Positions 41,586-49,960 of a stretch of 64,000 nucleotides of DNA are shown piece after piece. The translations under genes and the position numbers were made by a program. The stretch's first letter is position 1; every line of letters starts with the position of its first letter. Source of the stretch: Gemmobacter sp. (GTDB taxonomy: Bacteria; Pseudomonadota; Alphaproteobacteria; Rhodobacterales; Rhodobacteraceae); the NCBI RefSeq assembly GCF_034676705.1, contig NZ_JAUCBS010000013.1:1314501-1378500 (forward strand), in the 5' to 3' direction. A model generated the notes under the pieces. That model did not search any database and was not told where the DNA came from. It saw nothing but the letters and a program-made list of their open reading frames with translations.

Positions 41586-42041
41586 TCAGACCGGCAGGTT
41601 GCGCTGGTCGGCGATGGCTTCCATCGTGATGACCGAGGTGACCGCATCCAGATCCACCTTTTCGATCAGGCGCTGATAGACGCGGTCATAGGCGTTCATA
41701 TCCTCGGCCACGACCTTCAGCATGTAGTCGTAGTCGCCGGCGATGCGGTAAAAGTCGATCACGTTGGGAATGGCCAGCACGATGCGCCGGAACTCGGCCA
41801 GCCAGTCGCGCGAATGGTGGCGGGTGCGGATCATCACAAAGACCGTCAGCCCCAGCCCCGCGCGGGCCGCGTCGATGCGCACCCGGCTGCCCAGGATCAG
41901 GCCGGCTTCGCGCAGCGCATTCAGGCGGCGGGCGCAGGCGTTCTGCGACAGGCCGACGATCTCGGCCAGATCGCGTTGCGACAGGCTGCCATCCTCTTGC
42001 AGGGCATTGAGGATCTTGCGGTCGATGGCATCGGGGGTCAT
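41586..42041 (-). CDS. Lrp/AsnC family regulator
   Basis: 151 residues: an N-terminal HTH (IDRKILNALQEDGSLSQRDLAEIVGLSQNACARRLNALREAGLILG spread over residues 5-55) and a RAM/AsnC ligand domain with VIDFYRIAGDYDYMLKVVAED. Lrp-type proteins sense amino acids. The start overlaps the amidotransferase stop by 4 bases, so it is the last gene of a three-gene operon and may regulate it. Confidence 0.92.
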   Translation of the reverse strand: MTPDAIDRKILNALQEDGSLSQRDLAEIVGLSQNACARRLNALREAGLILGSRVRIDAARAGLGLTVFVMIRTRHHSRDWLAEFRRIVLAIPNVIDFYRIAGDYDYMLKVVAEDMNAYDRVYQRLIEKVDLDAVTSVITMEAIADQRNLPV

Positions 42042-42829
42042 GCCGCGCGGTCCAGCGCGCTGCGCGGGCAGAAGCGGTGAAAGGCAATGTCGGCACCGCT
42101 GATTTCCAGCACCGATCCGGGGTCCACCTCGGTCCAGGTGCCGGGCGCATCGTCCAGCGGTTCCGACACCACCAGCACGCCCCCCGGCCGGCGCTGCCAG
42201 AACAGCGAGGGCGCCAGCGCGTCGGAGGCATAGCGGGCGGCAAAGCTGCGGGTGCCATCGCTCCAGCAGGCGGTAAAGCGCATATGGGGCGTGGCGCCGT
42301 GCTGGCGGGACAGATCCTCGAACCGGGCGACGGTGCGGGCCATGGCGCCCAGGGGGTCGCGGTCCAGCCCGTCGCCACAGGCGGCCAGGAACAGCGCCTC
42401 GCTGTCGGTGCTGCCATGGCGTTCGCGATAGGCGTCATCGGGGATGGTCTGTTCCAGCCGGCGGCGGATGGCGTTGAACCCGCCGATCTGGCCATTGTGC
42501 ATGAAGCACAGCGGGCCATAGCTGAACGGGTGGCAGTTGGCGTGGCTGGTCGCGGTTCCGGTCGAGGCGCGGACATGCGCCATGAACAGCCGCGCCCGCA
42601 CCTGCCGGGCAATCTGCGCCAGGTTCGGGTCGGACCAGGCGGGGCGGACATCCTTGTAGATGCCCGGCTCGGGCCGGCTGTCATACCAGGCAATGCCGAA
42701 GCCATCGCCGTTCACCGTGGTCTTGCACGAATGCGCGGCACGGCTTTGATGGATCAGCGAATGGGCCGGGGTGAGGATCAGATCCTCGATATAGACCGGC
42801 TGGCCGGACCAGAGCGCCCATCGGCACAT
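42038..42829 (-). CDS. Class II glutamine amidotransferase domain protein (YafJ/EgtC-like)
   Basis: 263 residues. Mature N-terminal nucleophile Cys2 in MCRWALWSGQPVYIEDLI; further motifs are GDGFGIAWYDSRPEPGIYKDVRPAWSD, RLFMAHVRASTGTATSHANCHPF and CFMHNGQIGGFNAIRR, all of the Ntn-type amidotransferase fold. It has no synthase domain, so it hydrolyses a gamma-glutamyl amide of an unknown substrate. It resembles YafJ and EgtC; with the PLP enzyme gene just upstream the EgtC likeness is worth noting, but egtB and egtD are absent here. The start at 42829 is fixed by the Cys2 rule. Confidence 0.85.
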   Translation of the reverse strand: MCRWALWSGQPVYIEDLILTPAHSLIHQSRAAHSCKTTVNGDGFGIAWYDSRPEPGIYKDVRPAWSDPNLAQIARQVRARLFMAHVRASTGTATSHANCHPFSYGPLCFMHNGQIGGFNAIRRRLEQTIPDDAYRERHGSTDSEALFLAACGDGLDRDPLGAMARTVARFEDLSRQHGATPHMRFTACWSDGTRSFAARYASDALAPSLFWQRRPGGVLVVSEPLDDAPGTWTEVDPGSVLEISGADIAFHRFCPRSALDRAA

Positions 42830-42845
42830 GTTGCGCAGCCCCCTG

Positions 42846-44303
42846 TTATGCCGCCTTGCCGGGTTCGGCCCGGAACCGGGCGGTGGCCGGATCGGAACAA
42901 TACGCTGCGGCATACCGGCCGGGATCGCGCGCCAGCGCCGCCACCGAGGTCAGCACGAAGCGCAGCTTTTCCCCGGTCAGAAAGGCCGACAGGTTCAGCC
43001 GCACCCAGCCGGGCTTGGCCAGTTCGTCCCCGGACAGGATCGCCTGGCGCAAAGTCATGGACTGTTCCTCGCCGATCGACAACAGCCGATGTGCATAGGG
43101 CCCGGCACAGGCGCAGCCGCCGCGGGCCTGGATGCCATGCACGTCCGACAGCATGCGGGTGAACAGCTGATGGTGGATGAACCCGCCCCGCCCGTCGCGG
43201 ATGCGGAAGGAAAAGATCGGCAGCCGCCGTGCCTCGGGCAGGCCCAGCAGATCCAGTTCCGGCACCTTGCCCCAGGCGTCCAGCGCGGCGGCGGTCAGTT
43301 CGGCATGGCGGCGGTCCAGCCAGCCCTGCCCGGCGGCCTGTTTGACCAGCAGCGCCAGCGCCGCGCGGATGTCGCCGATCACGTTCGGCGTGCCCGCCTC
43401 TTCGCGGGCCACCACATCGGCGGTATAGTCATGCGCCTGCGGCGAGACGAAGCGCACCGTGCCGCCGCCCGGCAGGCTGGGCCGGTCCCCGGCCACCGCG
43501 CCCCGCCGCAGGATCAGCAGGCCCGAGGCGCCGGGCCCGCCGATGAACTTGTGCGGCGACAGCACCACCGCATCCTTGGCATGATCGGTGCCCCCGGCCA
43601 TGTCGATGGCCACATAGGGGCCGGCCCCGGCATAATCCCAGACCGACCGCACGTCCTGCGCGGCCAGCATCCGCCCCACCGCCACGGTATCGGTCAGGAT
43701 CCCCGTCACGTTCGACGCGGCCGAAAACGCCCCGATCCGCAGGGGGCGGTCTGCCGTCTGGTCCAGCACCTGCGCCAGCGTGGTCAGGCAGGGGCCGCCA
43801 TCGGCCCCTTCGGGAATCTCGATCACCTCGGCCCCGCTTTCGCGCCAGGGCAGGATGTTGGAATGATGCTCATAGGGGCCAAGGATCACCAGCGGACGCC
43901 CGCCGGCCGCCAGGCAGGCCGGAATGCCCAGCAGATGCACCAGCCGGTTCAGCCCCGCCGTGGCCCCCGACCCCGCAAAGATCACCGCGCAATCGTCATC
44001 CGCCCCGGTGGCCCGCGCCACCACCTGCCGCGCGGCGCGGCGCAGCCGGGTCATCCAGGCGCCACACCAGGACGCTTCGGTATGGCTGTTGGCGTACCAG
44101 GGCAGCACATGGTCGCGGATGAAATCCTCGACCTGCATCAGCGCCCGGCCCGAGGCGGTGTAATCGGCATAGACCAGCGGATGCGCGCCAAACGGGCCGG
44201 GCACCGGCATGCCATCGCCGATCAGCCCGGCCCGGATCCGGTCGGGCGCCCCGGGCCCGGACAGGCCGGCGGCGAAGTCATCGAACAGGGTCAGGGCATC
44301 CAT
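42846..44303 (-). CDS. Class V aminotransferase-fold PLP enzyme (cysteine-desulfurase-like)
   Basis: 485 residues. Motifs: HPLVYADYTASGRALMQVEDFI, WYANSHTEASWCGAWM, VIFAGSGATAGLNRLVHLL, the Asp of VWDYAGAGPYV that contacts the PLP ring, and Lys in VVLSPHKFIGGPGASG. A Cys-containing loop ARGGCACAGPYAHRLL lies near the C-terminus. It is longer than NifS/IscS (about 400) and belongs to an uncharacterised subgroup; C-S lyase or aminotransferase activity are both possible. First gene of the operon with the amidotransferase and Lrp genes, 16 bases before the former. Confidence 0.82.
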   Translation of the reverse strand: MDALTLFDDFAAGLSGPGAPDRIRAGLIGDGMPVPGPFGAHPLVYADYTASGRALMQVEDFIRDHVLPWYANSHTEASWCGAWMTRLRRAARQVVARATGADDDCAVIFAGSGATAGLNRLVHLLGIPACLAAGGRPLVILGPYEHHSNILPWRESGAEVIEIPEGADGGPCLTTLAQVLDQTADRPLRIGAFSAASNVTGILTDTVAVGRMLAAQDVRSVWDYAGAGPYVAIDMAGGTDHAKDAVVLSPHKFIGGPGASGLLILRRGAVAGDRPSLPGGGTVRFVSPQAHDYTADVVAREEAGTPNVIGDIRAALALLVKQAAGQGWLDRRHAELTAAALDAWGKVPELDLLGLPEARRLPIFSFRIRDGRGGFIHHQLFTRMLSDVHGIQARGGCACAGPYAHRLLSIGEEQSMTLRQAILSGDELAKPGWVRLNLSAFLTGEKLRFVLTSVAALARDPGRYAAAYCSDPATARFRAEPGKAA

Positions 44304-44366
44304 GCGGCAGATCCATAGCTTGGGACGTGCCGCCAGCCTAGTCACCGCCGAATGGTGCGATCAACG

Positions 44367-44437
44367 CATATGATTACGGAATGCCAGCTGATTTTGGTTC
44401 ATATGAGCGGAATTTTTTCGGAAAGGCGGTCATATGA
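44367..44437. promoter_or_regulatory. Three spaced CATATGA direct repeats upstream of the class V gene
   Basis: CATATGA occurs at 44367-44373, 44400-44406 and 44431-44437, spaced 33 and 31 bases, about three helical turns. They lie 64-134 bases before the class V aminotransferase start and after the end of the TIM-barrel gene. AT-rich bases (GGAATTTTTTCGG) lie between. Candidate binding site for the operon's own Lrp-type regulator. Confidence 0.4.
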
Positions 44438-44441
44438 TCCG

Positions 44442-45257
44442 TTATCGCCCCGTCGTGCCACCCGCCACTGCCTGCGCCGCCGCCAGCACCCGCCGCGCCG
44501 TGGCAGCAGGGCCGAAGCGGGCGGTATGCGCCTCCATCGGCACCTCCAGCGCGATGGGCAGGGTGAGGGGCAGGGCATCCAGGATGGCGCGCAGGCCGAT
44601 CTGGCCTGCGCCGGGGGGCAGGCGTTCCACCCGGCCGGCATGCAGCAGCTGGTCCTCGGTATAGGGCGGATGCACCGGCGCATCGCACAGGTGCAGGAAC
44701 GGCACCATGCCGGGCGCCAGCGCCGCCAGGTCGGCCAGCCGGCTGCCCGAACGGTCAAAGTGCAGCGCATCGACCAGGATGCCCACATCGGCCCGCCCGC
44801 TGGCCGCCACCAGATCGCGCGCCTGCGTCAGGCCGGGAACCACGGTCCAGGGAAAGAACTCCAGCACCGGGGCAATGCCGAAGCCCGCCGCCTCGTCGGC
44901 CAGCGCGGCCAGATTGGCGGCCATGCGCGACAGGTCGGGGTCGTAGGGCGCGCAGATCACATGGCGCGCGCCCAGTTCCGCCCCCGCCGCCAGACAGGCG
45001 CGGTGATCGGCGGCGGCGAAATCGGGGGTCAGGCGCAGGAATTCGATGTCCTGCACCGCAAGCCCGGTTTCGGCCAGCGCGCCCCGCGTCTGGCGCAGCA
45101 GCGCGGCATCGCGGTGCAGCGGGTAGCCGGGCGTCGTGGGCGTGACCTGCACCAGCCGCAGGCCCACCGCATCATAGCCGGCATCGGCCGCCAGATGGAT
45201 CATCTGCGGCGGGGGAACCTCGATCACCGTCAGATGGGCAAGGGAATAGCGGCGCAT
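44442..45257 (-). CDS. Sugar phosphate isomerase/epimerase-type TIM barrel
   Basis: 271 residues of the AP-endonuclease-2 superfamily. Features: MIHLAADAGYDAVGLRL, DIEFLRL, GARHVICAPYDPDLSRM, VLEFFPWTVV with the metal Glu, ILVDALHFDRSGS with Asp and His, FLHLCDAP, and ALEVPM with the last Glu. The metal-site pattern is that of epimerases and of 3-dehydroshikimate dehydratases such as the enzyme at 52835. It starts 3 bases after the FAD dehydrogenase stop, in the IclR operon, so both act on the same unknown compound. Confidence 0.82.
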   Translation of the reverse strand: MRRYSLAHLTVIEVPPPQMIHLAADAGYDAVGLRLVQVTPTTPGYPLHRDAALLRQTRGALAETGLAVQDIEFLRLTPDFAAADHRACLAAGAELGARHVICAPYDPDLSRMAANLAALADEAAGFGIAPVLEFFPWTVVPGLTQARDLVAASGRADVGILVDALHFDRSGSRLADLAALAPGMVPFLHLCDAPVHPPYTEDQLLHAGRVERLPPGAGQIGLRAILDALPLTLPIALEVPMEAHTARFGPAATARRVLAAAQAVAGGTTGR

Positions 45258-45260
45258 GGA

Positions 45261-46952
45261 TCAGGACTCCGGTCGGATGTTGCCCGCTGCATGCCGCGCG
45301 GCGATATGGCCAAAGGTCAGCGCAGGGCCCAAGTTGATGCCCCCCGCCGGATAATGCCCGCCCATGACGCTGGCCATGTCGGTGCCGGCGGCATACAGGC
45401 CGGGGATCGGCGCGCCGCCCGCATCCAGCACGCGGGCGTCGGCATCGGTCGTCAGCCCGGCAAAGGTGCCAAAGCTGCCGGGGATGACGCGCACGGCATG
45501 GAACGGCCCCCGGTCGATGGGCGCCACGCAGGGGTTCGGCCCGTGCGAGGGATCGCCCTGCAACCGCATGTAGGGCGTGGTTCCCCGGCCAAAGGCCGGA
45601 TCCGCGCCCCGCGCGGCACCTGTGTTCCAGTCGGCCAATGTCTGTTCCAGCCCCGCCGGGTCGATCCCGCAGGCGCGGGCCAGTTCGGCGGGGGTGCGGC
45701 CGGACCGGATATAGCCCGACCGCAGCCAGTGCCCCACCGGCACCGGAAACGGGCGCGAGATGCCAAGCCCGTAACGGCGCTGGAAATCGCGGGTGCAGAT
45801 CAGCCAGCTTTCCGGCACCTCGCCCGCCGGGGTGGCGGCCAGCAGGGCCAGGACATAATCGTGATAGCCCAGCCCCTCGTTGCAAAAGCGCCGGCCATCG
45901 CGGCGCACGGCGATGATGCCGGGCTTGCCGCGTTCGATGATATGGGGGAACACCCCCTGCCGGCCATCGCGCCATGTCACCTGCGATACCGGGCACCAGG
46001 CGCCGGGGCTGGCGAGATCTCGCGCCTGCACGCCCCCCACCGCCTCGGCCAGCCGCAGCCCGTCGCCGGTGGCACCGGGCACGGCCAGCGTGGCGTGATG
46101 ATCGTTGGCCGGGAACTGCGCGGCACGGCGGGCGGCATCATGGGGAAAACCTCCGGTCGCCAGCACCACGCCGCGCCGGGCCTGCACCGTGACCTCGCCG
46201 CCCGGGGAGGCCAGCACAGCGCCGGTGACGCGGCCCTCTTGCTGCACCAGCCGCACCGCCGGGGCATTGACCAGCAATTCCACCCCCGCATCCGCCGCCA
46301 GCCGCATCAGCCGCGCCACCAGCGCATTGCCGTTGCGCAGCTGCATGCCCCGGCCATGGCGGGCCAGATCCCACAGGTGGCGGCCAAAGCGGCGGGCGAC
46401 ATGGGCAAAGGCGCGCGGGCTGCGCGTCATGGTCATGAAGGCGCGCAGGTCGGCACCGGCCTGAATCGTCATGCCCATGAAGCTGGTTTCCGCCAGCGGC
46501 CGCCGCAACAGCCCGATCAGCCGCCCCAGCCGCCGCCCGTCATAAGGCGCGGCAATCACCGAGCGGCCGCCCATGCCGGCGCCGGGCTGGTGGCTGTAGG
46601 TATCGGGAATGTGCAACCCGCCTTCGAACTCCAGCCCCGCCTGTTCCAGAAACGCCACCATCTGCGGGGCGTGGCGCAGGAACGCCTGCACCCGGGGGGC
46701 ATCGAACGTCTCGCCCAGAACCGCGCGCAGATAGGCTTCGGGGGCGCCGTCGGGTTCCGTGATGCCCGCGCGGCGCGCCACCGGGTTGCCGGGCACCCAG
46801 ATCCAGCCGCCCGACCAGGCGGTGGTGCCGCCCAGCACGGCATCCTTTTCCGCCAGCACCACCCGCAGCCCCAGCCGCGCCGCCGTGACCGCCGCCGCCA
46901 GCCCCGCCGCACCCGATCCGATCACCAGCAGGTCACAGTCGCGCGCGGTCAT
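45261..46952 (-). CDS. FAD-dependent dehydrogenase (3-ketosteroid dehydrogenase / FAD_binding_2 type)
   Basis: 563 residues. N-terminal Rossmann motif DLLVIGSGAAGLAAAVTAARLGLRVVLAEKD, then GGTTAWSGGWIWVPGNP, the FAD loop GVVLATGGFPHDAA and C-terminal GLYAAGTDMASVMGGHYPAGGINLGPALTFGHIAARHA. This is the architecture of ketosteroid delta-1-dehydrogenases and flavocytochrome c reductases, which oxidise or reduce C-C bonds next to a carbonyl or carboxylate. The substrate is unknown; the place next to shikimate-type genes suggests a cyclic acid. It overlaps iclR by 4 bases. Confidence 0.88.
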   Translation of the reverse strand: MTARDCDLLVIGSGAAGLAAAVTAARLGLRVVLAEKDAVLGGTTAWSGGWIWVPGNPVARRAGITEPDGAPEAYLRAVLGETFDAPRVQAFLRHAPQMVAFLEQAGLEFEGGLHIPDTYSHQPGAGMGGRSVIAAPYDGRRLGRLIGLLRRPLAETSFMGMTIQAGADLRAFMTMTRSPRAFAHVARRFGRHLWDLARHGRGMQLRNGNALVARLMRLAADAGVELLVNAPAVRLVQQEGRVTGAVLASPGGEVTVQARRGVVLATGGFPHDAARRAAQFPANDHHATLAVPGATGDGLRLAEAVGGVQARDLASPGAWCPVSQVTWRDGRQGVFPHIIERGKPGIIAVRRDGRRFCNEGLGYHDYVLALLAATPAGEVPESWLICTRDFQRRYGLGISRPFPVPVGHWLRSGYIRSGRTPAELARACGIDPAGLEQTLADWNTGAARGADPAFGRGTTPYMRLQGDPSHGPNPCVAPIDRGPFHAVRVIPGSFGTFAGLTTDADARVLDAGGAPIPGLYAAGTDMASVMGGHYPAGGINLGPALTFGHIAARHAAGNIRPES

Positions 46953-47746
46953 GCCCGGCCCCGGAAAAAGGCCGATCCGGCCGCCACCTCGGCCAGCCGA
47001 TGCGCGGCCTGCGCCAGAACGGGCACCAGCGCATCCATCCGCGCCCCGGTCAGCCGCACGGCGGGGCCGGCGATGGACAGGCAGCCCAGCGGCGCGCCTT
47101 CGGGGCTGCGCAGCGGCACGGCGATGGCGGCCATTCCGGCCAGAAAACTGTCCACCGCCCGCGCATGGCCCTGCGCCACCGCCCCGGCGCGCAAGCCGGC
47201 CACCTGCGCGATGGTCAGGGTCGGGCCGGCGGCGCCGTCGGGCGGGGCCAGACCCTGTTGTGCGACGGCGTGCAGGGCCGCATCCTCGGTCAGGGCCGAC
47301 AGCCAGGCAAGGCCGCTGGCGGAATAGGCCAGGCTGACCTCCGCCCCCTGTTCGCGGCCCGGGTCATAGCGCAGCCCCGCCGTGGCGCCCTGCGCCACCG
47401 CCACCCAGACCAGCCGCCCGCCATCGGCCACCGACAGGCGCACCAGTTCGCCGCTGGCGGCGGCCAGATCGTCCAGCACCGGCTGCGCCAGATCGGAAAT
47501 GCCGGCCCGCGCCAGAAACGCCAGCCCCAGCCCGGCAAGCCGGATGGTCAGCGCATAATCCCCCTGGTCGCGCAGCTGGCGCACATAGCCGTGGCGGACC
47601 AGATCGGTCAGCAGGCGATGCGCCCCGCTGGCCGGAATGTTCAGCGCCTGCGCGATGCCGGCCAGCGGCAGGCCGGCGGGATGGCGGGCCAGCAGTTCCA
47701 GCAGGGCAAGGGTGCGGTCAAGGATGCCGGACATGGTGTGGTCCAT
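46949..47746 (-). CDS. IclR-family regulator
   Basis: 265 residues: an N-terminal winged helix (GILDRTLALLELLARHPAGLPLAGIAQALNIPASGAHRLLTDLVRHGYV over residues 6-55) and an effector domain with the C-terminal GMAAIAVPLRSPEGAPLGCLSIAGPAVRLT. IclR proteins usually sense the pathway substrate or product and repress or activate a catabolic operon. Here the operon is iclR-FAD dehydrogenase-TIM barrel. An excellent IclR-type operator overlaps its own ribosome-site region (47750-47764). The start could also be 47734 (MSGILDRTL). Confidence 0.88.
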   Translation of the reverse strand: MDHTMSGILDRTLALLELLARHPAGLPLAGIAQALNIPASGAHRLLTDLVRHGYVRQLRDQGDYALTIRLAGLGLAFLARAGISDLAQPVLDDLAAASGELVRLSVADGGRLVWVAVAQGATAGLRYDPGREQGAEVSLAYSASGLAWLSALTEDAALHAVAQQGLAPPDGAAGPTLTIAQVAGLRAGAVAQGHARAVDSFLAGMAAIAVPLRSPEGAPLGCLSIAGPAVRLTGARMDALVPVLAQAAHRLAEVAAGSAFFRGRA

Positions 47747-47749
47747 TTT

Positions 47750-47764
47750 TGGAATATGATTCCA
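47750..47764. promoter_or_regulatory. IclR-type operator
   Basis: TGGAATATGATTCCA is a perfect 15-base dyad (TGGAAT-ATG-ATTCCA) and fits the known IclR consensus TGGAAA.NNN.TTTCCA-like pattern. It lies in the 83-base gap between divergent iclR and lysR, directly before the iclR start, so the IclR protein would control its own operon and perhaps the LysR gene. A partial second half-site (AGAATATT) lies at 47769-47776. Confidence 0.7.
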
Positions 47765-47829
47765 TTTTAGAATATTGATCCACAAATTTCAACCCTCGCC
47801 TTGCCGTGCGGCTGTGCTAGCATCGGCCC

Positions 47830-48759
47830 ATGCGTGAACTGACCCTGCGACAGGTCGAAGTGATCCGGGCCGTGATGATTTCCGGCACGATCCAGGGGGC
47901 TGCGACCCTGTTGAACGTTTCCGCCCCCGGCATCAGCCGGCTGATCAAGCATACCGAAGACGGGCTGGGCATCCGGCTGTTCGAACGCCGCGCCGGGGTG
48001 TTCGTGCCGGCGGCCGAGGCGCATGCGATCTTTGAAATGCTCAACCAGGTCTACCAGCAGATGGCGAACCTGAACTCCGCCGTCTCGAACCTGCAAAAGG
48101 GGCAAGAGGTGGTGCTGTCCTTTGCCTCGGCCCCGTCCATCGCGCAGTTCATCGCGGCGCGGGCGATGCGGACCATCCGGGCGCGGTTTCCCGACCTGAT
48201 GGTCGATCTGAACATCCTCAAGATCGAGGAAACCACCGACTACCTGCTGCTGGAACGCGGGGAAGTGGTGTTCATGAGCTCGCCCGTCGACAATCCGGCG
48301 GTGCAATCCACCAAGCTGGTCGAAGGCCGCATCATGGCCATTGTCCCCGAAGGGCATGACCTGTGCCGCCAGCCCGTGGTTTCGGTGCATGAACTGATGC
48401 GCTACCCGTTCATCGGCGTCGATCCCAGCGATCCCTATGGCGAGATTCTGGCCCAACCCTTTCGCAGGGCCGGGCTGGAGCCGCGCCACACCATGCGCGG
48501 CCGGTTTGCCCAGACCATGGTCAGTCTGGTGCGCCATGGCCTGGGCGTGGCGGTGATCGACGAATTTTCGGTGGCCGAGGTTTACATGCCCGGCGTCGTG
48601 CGCCGCCCGTTGCGCGAACCCGCCACGATCACCGCCTGGGTGGTGCAGAAACGCGGGCGGCAACTGTCCAGCTTTGCCGAATTCACCATCGACCGCTTCC
48701 GGCACGAACTGTCGCTGGCGCGGGCGCGGGAAACCTGGGATCCGCTGCCGGCAAATTAA
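47830..48759 (+). CDS. LysR-family regulator, likely for the tripartite transporter operon
   Basis: 309 residues. HTH in TLRQVEVIRAVMISGTIQGAATLLNVSAPGISRLIKHTEDGLGIRLFERR (residues 5-54) and a substrate-binding domain with VDPSDPYGEILAQPFRRAG. It is divergent from iclR and lies directly upstream of tctC on the same strand. A LysR-type dyad is found at 48765-48782, between its stop codon and tctC, so it probably activates the transporter/shikimate operon in response to the transported acid. Confidence 0.88.
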   Translation: MRELTLRQVEVIRAVMISGTIQGAATLLNVSAPGISRLIKHTEDGLGIRLFERRAGVFVPAAEAHAIFEMLNQVYQQMANLNSAVSNLQKGQEVVLSFASAPSIAQFIAARAMRTIRARFPDLMVDLNILKIEETTDYLLLERGEVVFMSSPVDNPAVQSTKLVEGRIMAIVPEGHDLCRQPVVSVHELMRYPFIGVDPSDPYGEILAQPFRRAGLEPRHTMRGRFAQTMVSLVRHGLGVAVIDEFSVAEVYMPGVVRRPLREPATITAWVVQKRGRQLSSFAEFTIDRFRHELSLARARETWDPLPAN

Positions 48760-48764
48760 CACGA

Positions 48765-48782
48765 TGTTATGGTGACGTAACA
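48765..48782. promoter_or_regulatory. LysR-type dyad before tctC
   Basis: TGTTATGGTGACGTAACA: TGTTA and TAACA are inverted around 8 bases, with a T-N11-A inside. It starts 111 bases before the tctC ATG. Further TTAAC and GTTAA half-sites occur nearby (48756, 48796). Confidence 0.5.
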
Positions 48783-48875
48783 ATCGGTATTTGCCGTTAA
48801 ACTGCATCTGAGGCATTCTTTTGTCATGGTGCCCGAGAGGACGGGCAGGCCATCTTTCCCTGGGAGGAAATCACA

Positions 48876-49868
48876 ATGCTGAAATCCGTGTTCGGTGCGG
48901 TCGCCGCACTGGGTATTGCCGCCATGCCCGCCCTTGCCGATTACCCGGCCAAGGACATCCAGGGCATCATCCAGTGGGGTGCCGGCGGTTCGACCGATAC
49001 GGTCTCGCGCGCGGTCACGCCCCATGCCGAAAAGGTTCTGGGCGGCACCGTGGTGATGCAGAACGTCACCGGCGGCGTCGGCGCCATCGGGCTGAACAAG
49101 GTCGCCAGCAGCGCGGCCGATGGCTATACCCTGCTGTTCGGGGCGGAAAACCCGCTGCTCTACAAGGTCATGGGTCTGGGCGACAAGGATTATTCGGATT
49201 TCGTCCCGGTCAGCATCCTGGCGCGTGGCGTGCCGATTCTGGTCGCGCGCCCCGATGCGCCCTTCAACACCTTCCCCGAGATGGTCGCCCATATCAAGGC
49301 GAACCCCAAGGCGGTCAAGTTCGGGTCCACCGGCCCGGGCGGCCTGCCGTCGGTCGTGACGGCGATGATCAGCTCCAAGACCCCGCTGGACGTGACCTTT
49401 GTGCCCTATGACGGCGACGGCCCGGCGCTGACCGCGTTGCAGGGTGGCGCGGTGGACGTGATGCCCGCCGTGCTGGGCGCCGCGATCGAGGCGATCAAGG
49501 GCGGCAAGATGAAGCCCATCGCGATCTTCGACGTCGAAGGCGTGCCGCAGCTGCCGGGCGTGCCCACCATCACCGCGACCAACCCGGAATTTGCCGAAAT
49601 GCTGCCCTGGGGCCCGTTCTTTGGCATCTTCGTGAAAAAAGGCACCCCGGACGACGCGGTCGCCAAGCTGACCGGCGCCTATGCCGAGGCGATCAAGGCC
49701 CCGGATTTCGTCCAGCTGATCGACAACCGCGGCTTCAAGATGCTGGGCCTGTCGGGCGCCGAGGCCGAGTCGTTCCTGGCCGACTGGCAATCGACCACCG
49801 CCTGGCTGATCTGGAACGCCGGCATTGCCAAGAAGTCGCCCGAAGGCTTCGGGATCCCCAAGAAGTAA
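48876..49868 (+). CDS. tctC: Tripartite tricarboxylate transporter substrate-binding protein
   Basis: A 330-residue periplasmic Bug-family receptor with signal peptide MLKSVFGAVAALGIAAMPALA. The ligand motif region QWGAGGSTDTVSRAVTPHAEK and VVMQNVTGGVGAIGLNKVASSAADGYTLLFG (residues 30-90) is typical of the family, as is VKFGSTGPGGLPSV. It hands a carboxylate to the TctAB membrane part encoded next. Given the downstream genes, quinate, shikimate or dehydroshikimate is the likely ligand, by inference. RBS GGGAGGAAA precedes the ATG. Confidence 0.93.
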   Translation: MLKSVFGAVAALGIAAMPALADYPAKDIQGIIQWGAGGSTDTVSRAVTPHAEKVLGGTVVMQNVTGGVGAIGLNKVASSAADGYTLLFGAENPLLYKVMGLGDKDYSDFVPVSILARGVPILVARPDAPFNTFPEMVAHIKANPKAVKFGSTGPGGLPSVVTAMISSKTPLDVTFVPYDGDGPALTALQGGAVDVMPAVLGAAIEAIKGGKMKPIAIFDVEGVPQLPGVPTITATNPEFAEMLPWGPFFGIFVKKGTPDDAVAKLTGAYAEAIKAPDFVQLIDNRGFKMLGLSGAEAESFLADWQSTTAWLIWNAGIAKKSPEGFGIPKK

Positions 49869-49960
49869 GCACTGCGCAGGCCGTCCGCCCAAGCCGGCGG
49901 GCGGCCCCACGCCCCGGTGCCCGTGATGCGCCGGATGCCCCCTTCCCGCAGGAGACCCGG

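Noticed and set aside
44352..47327. A 991-codon plus-strand open frame
   Set aside because: Shadow of the TIM-barrel, FAD dehydrogenase and IclR genes, which all have clear motifs in the opposite direction.
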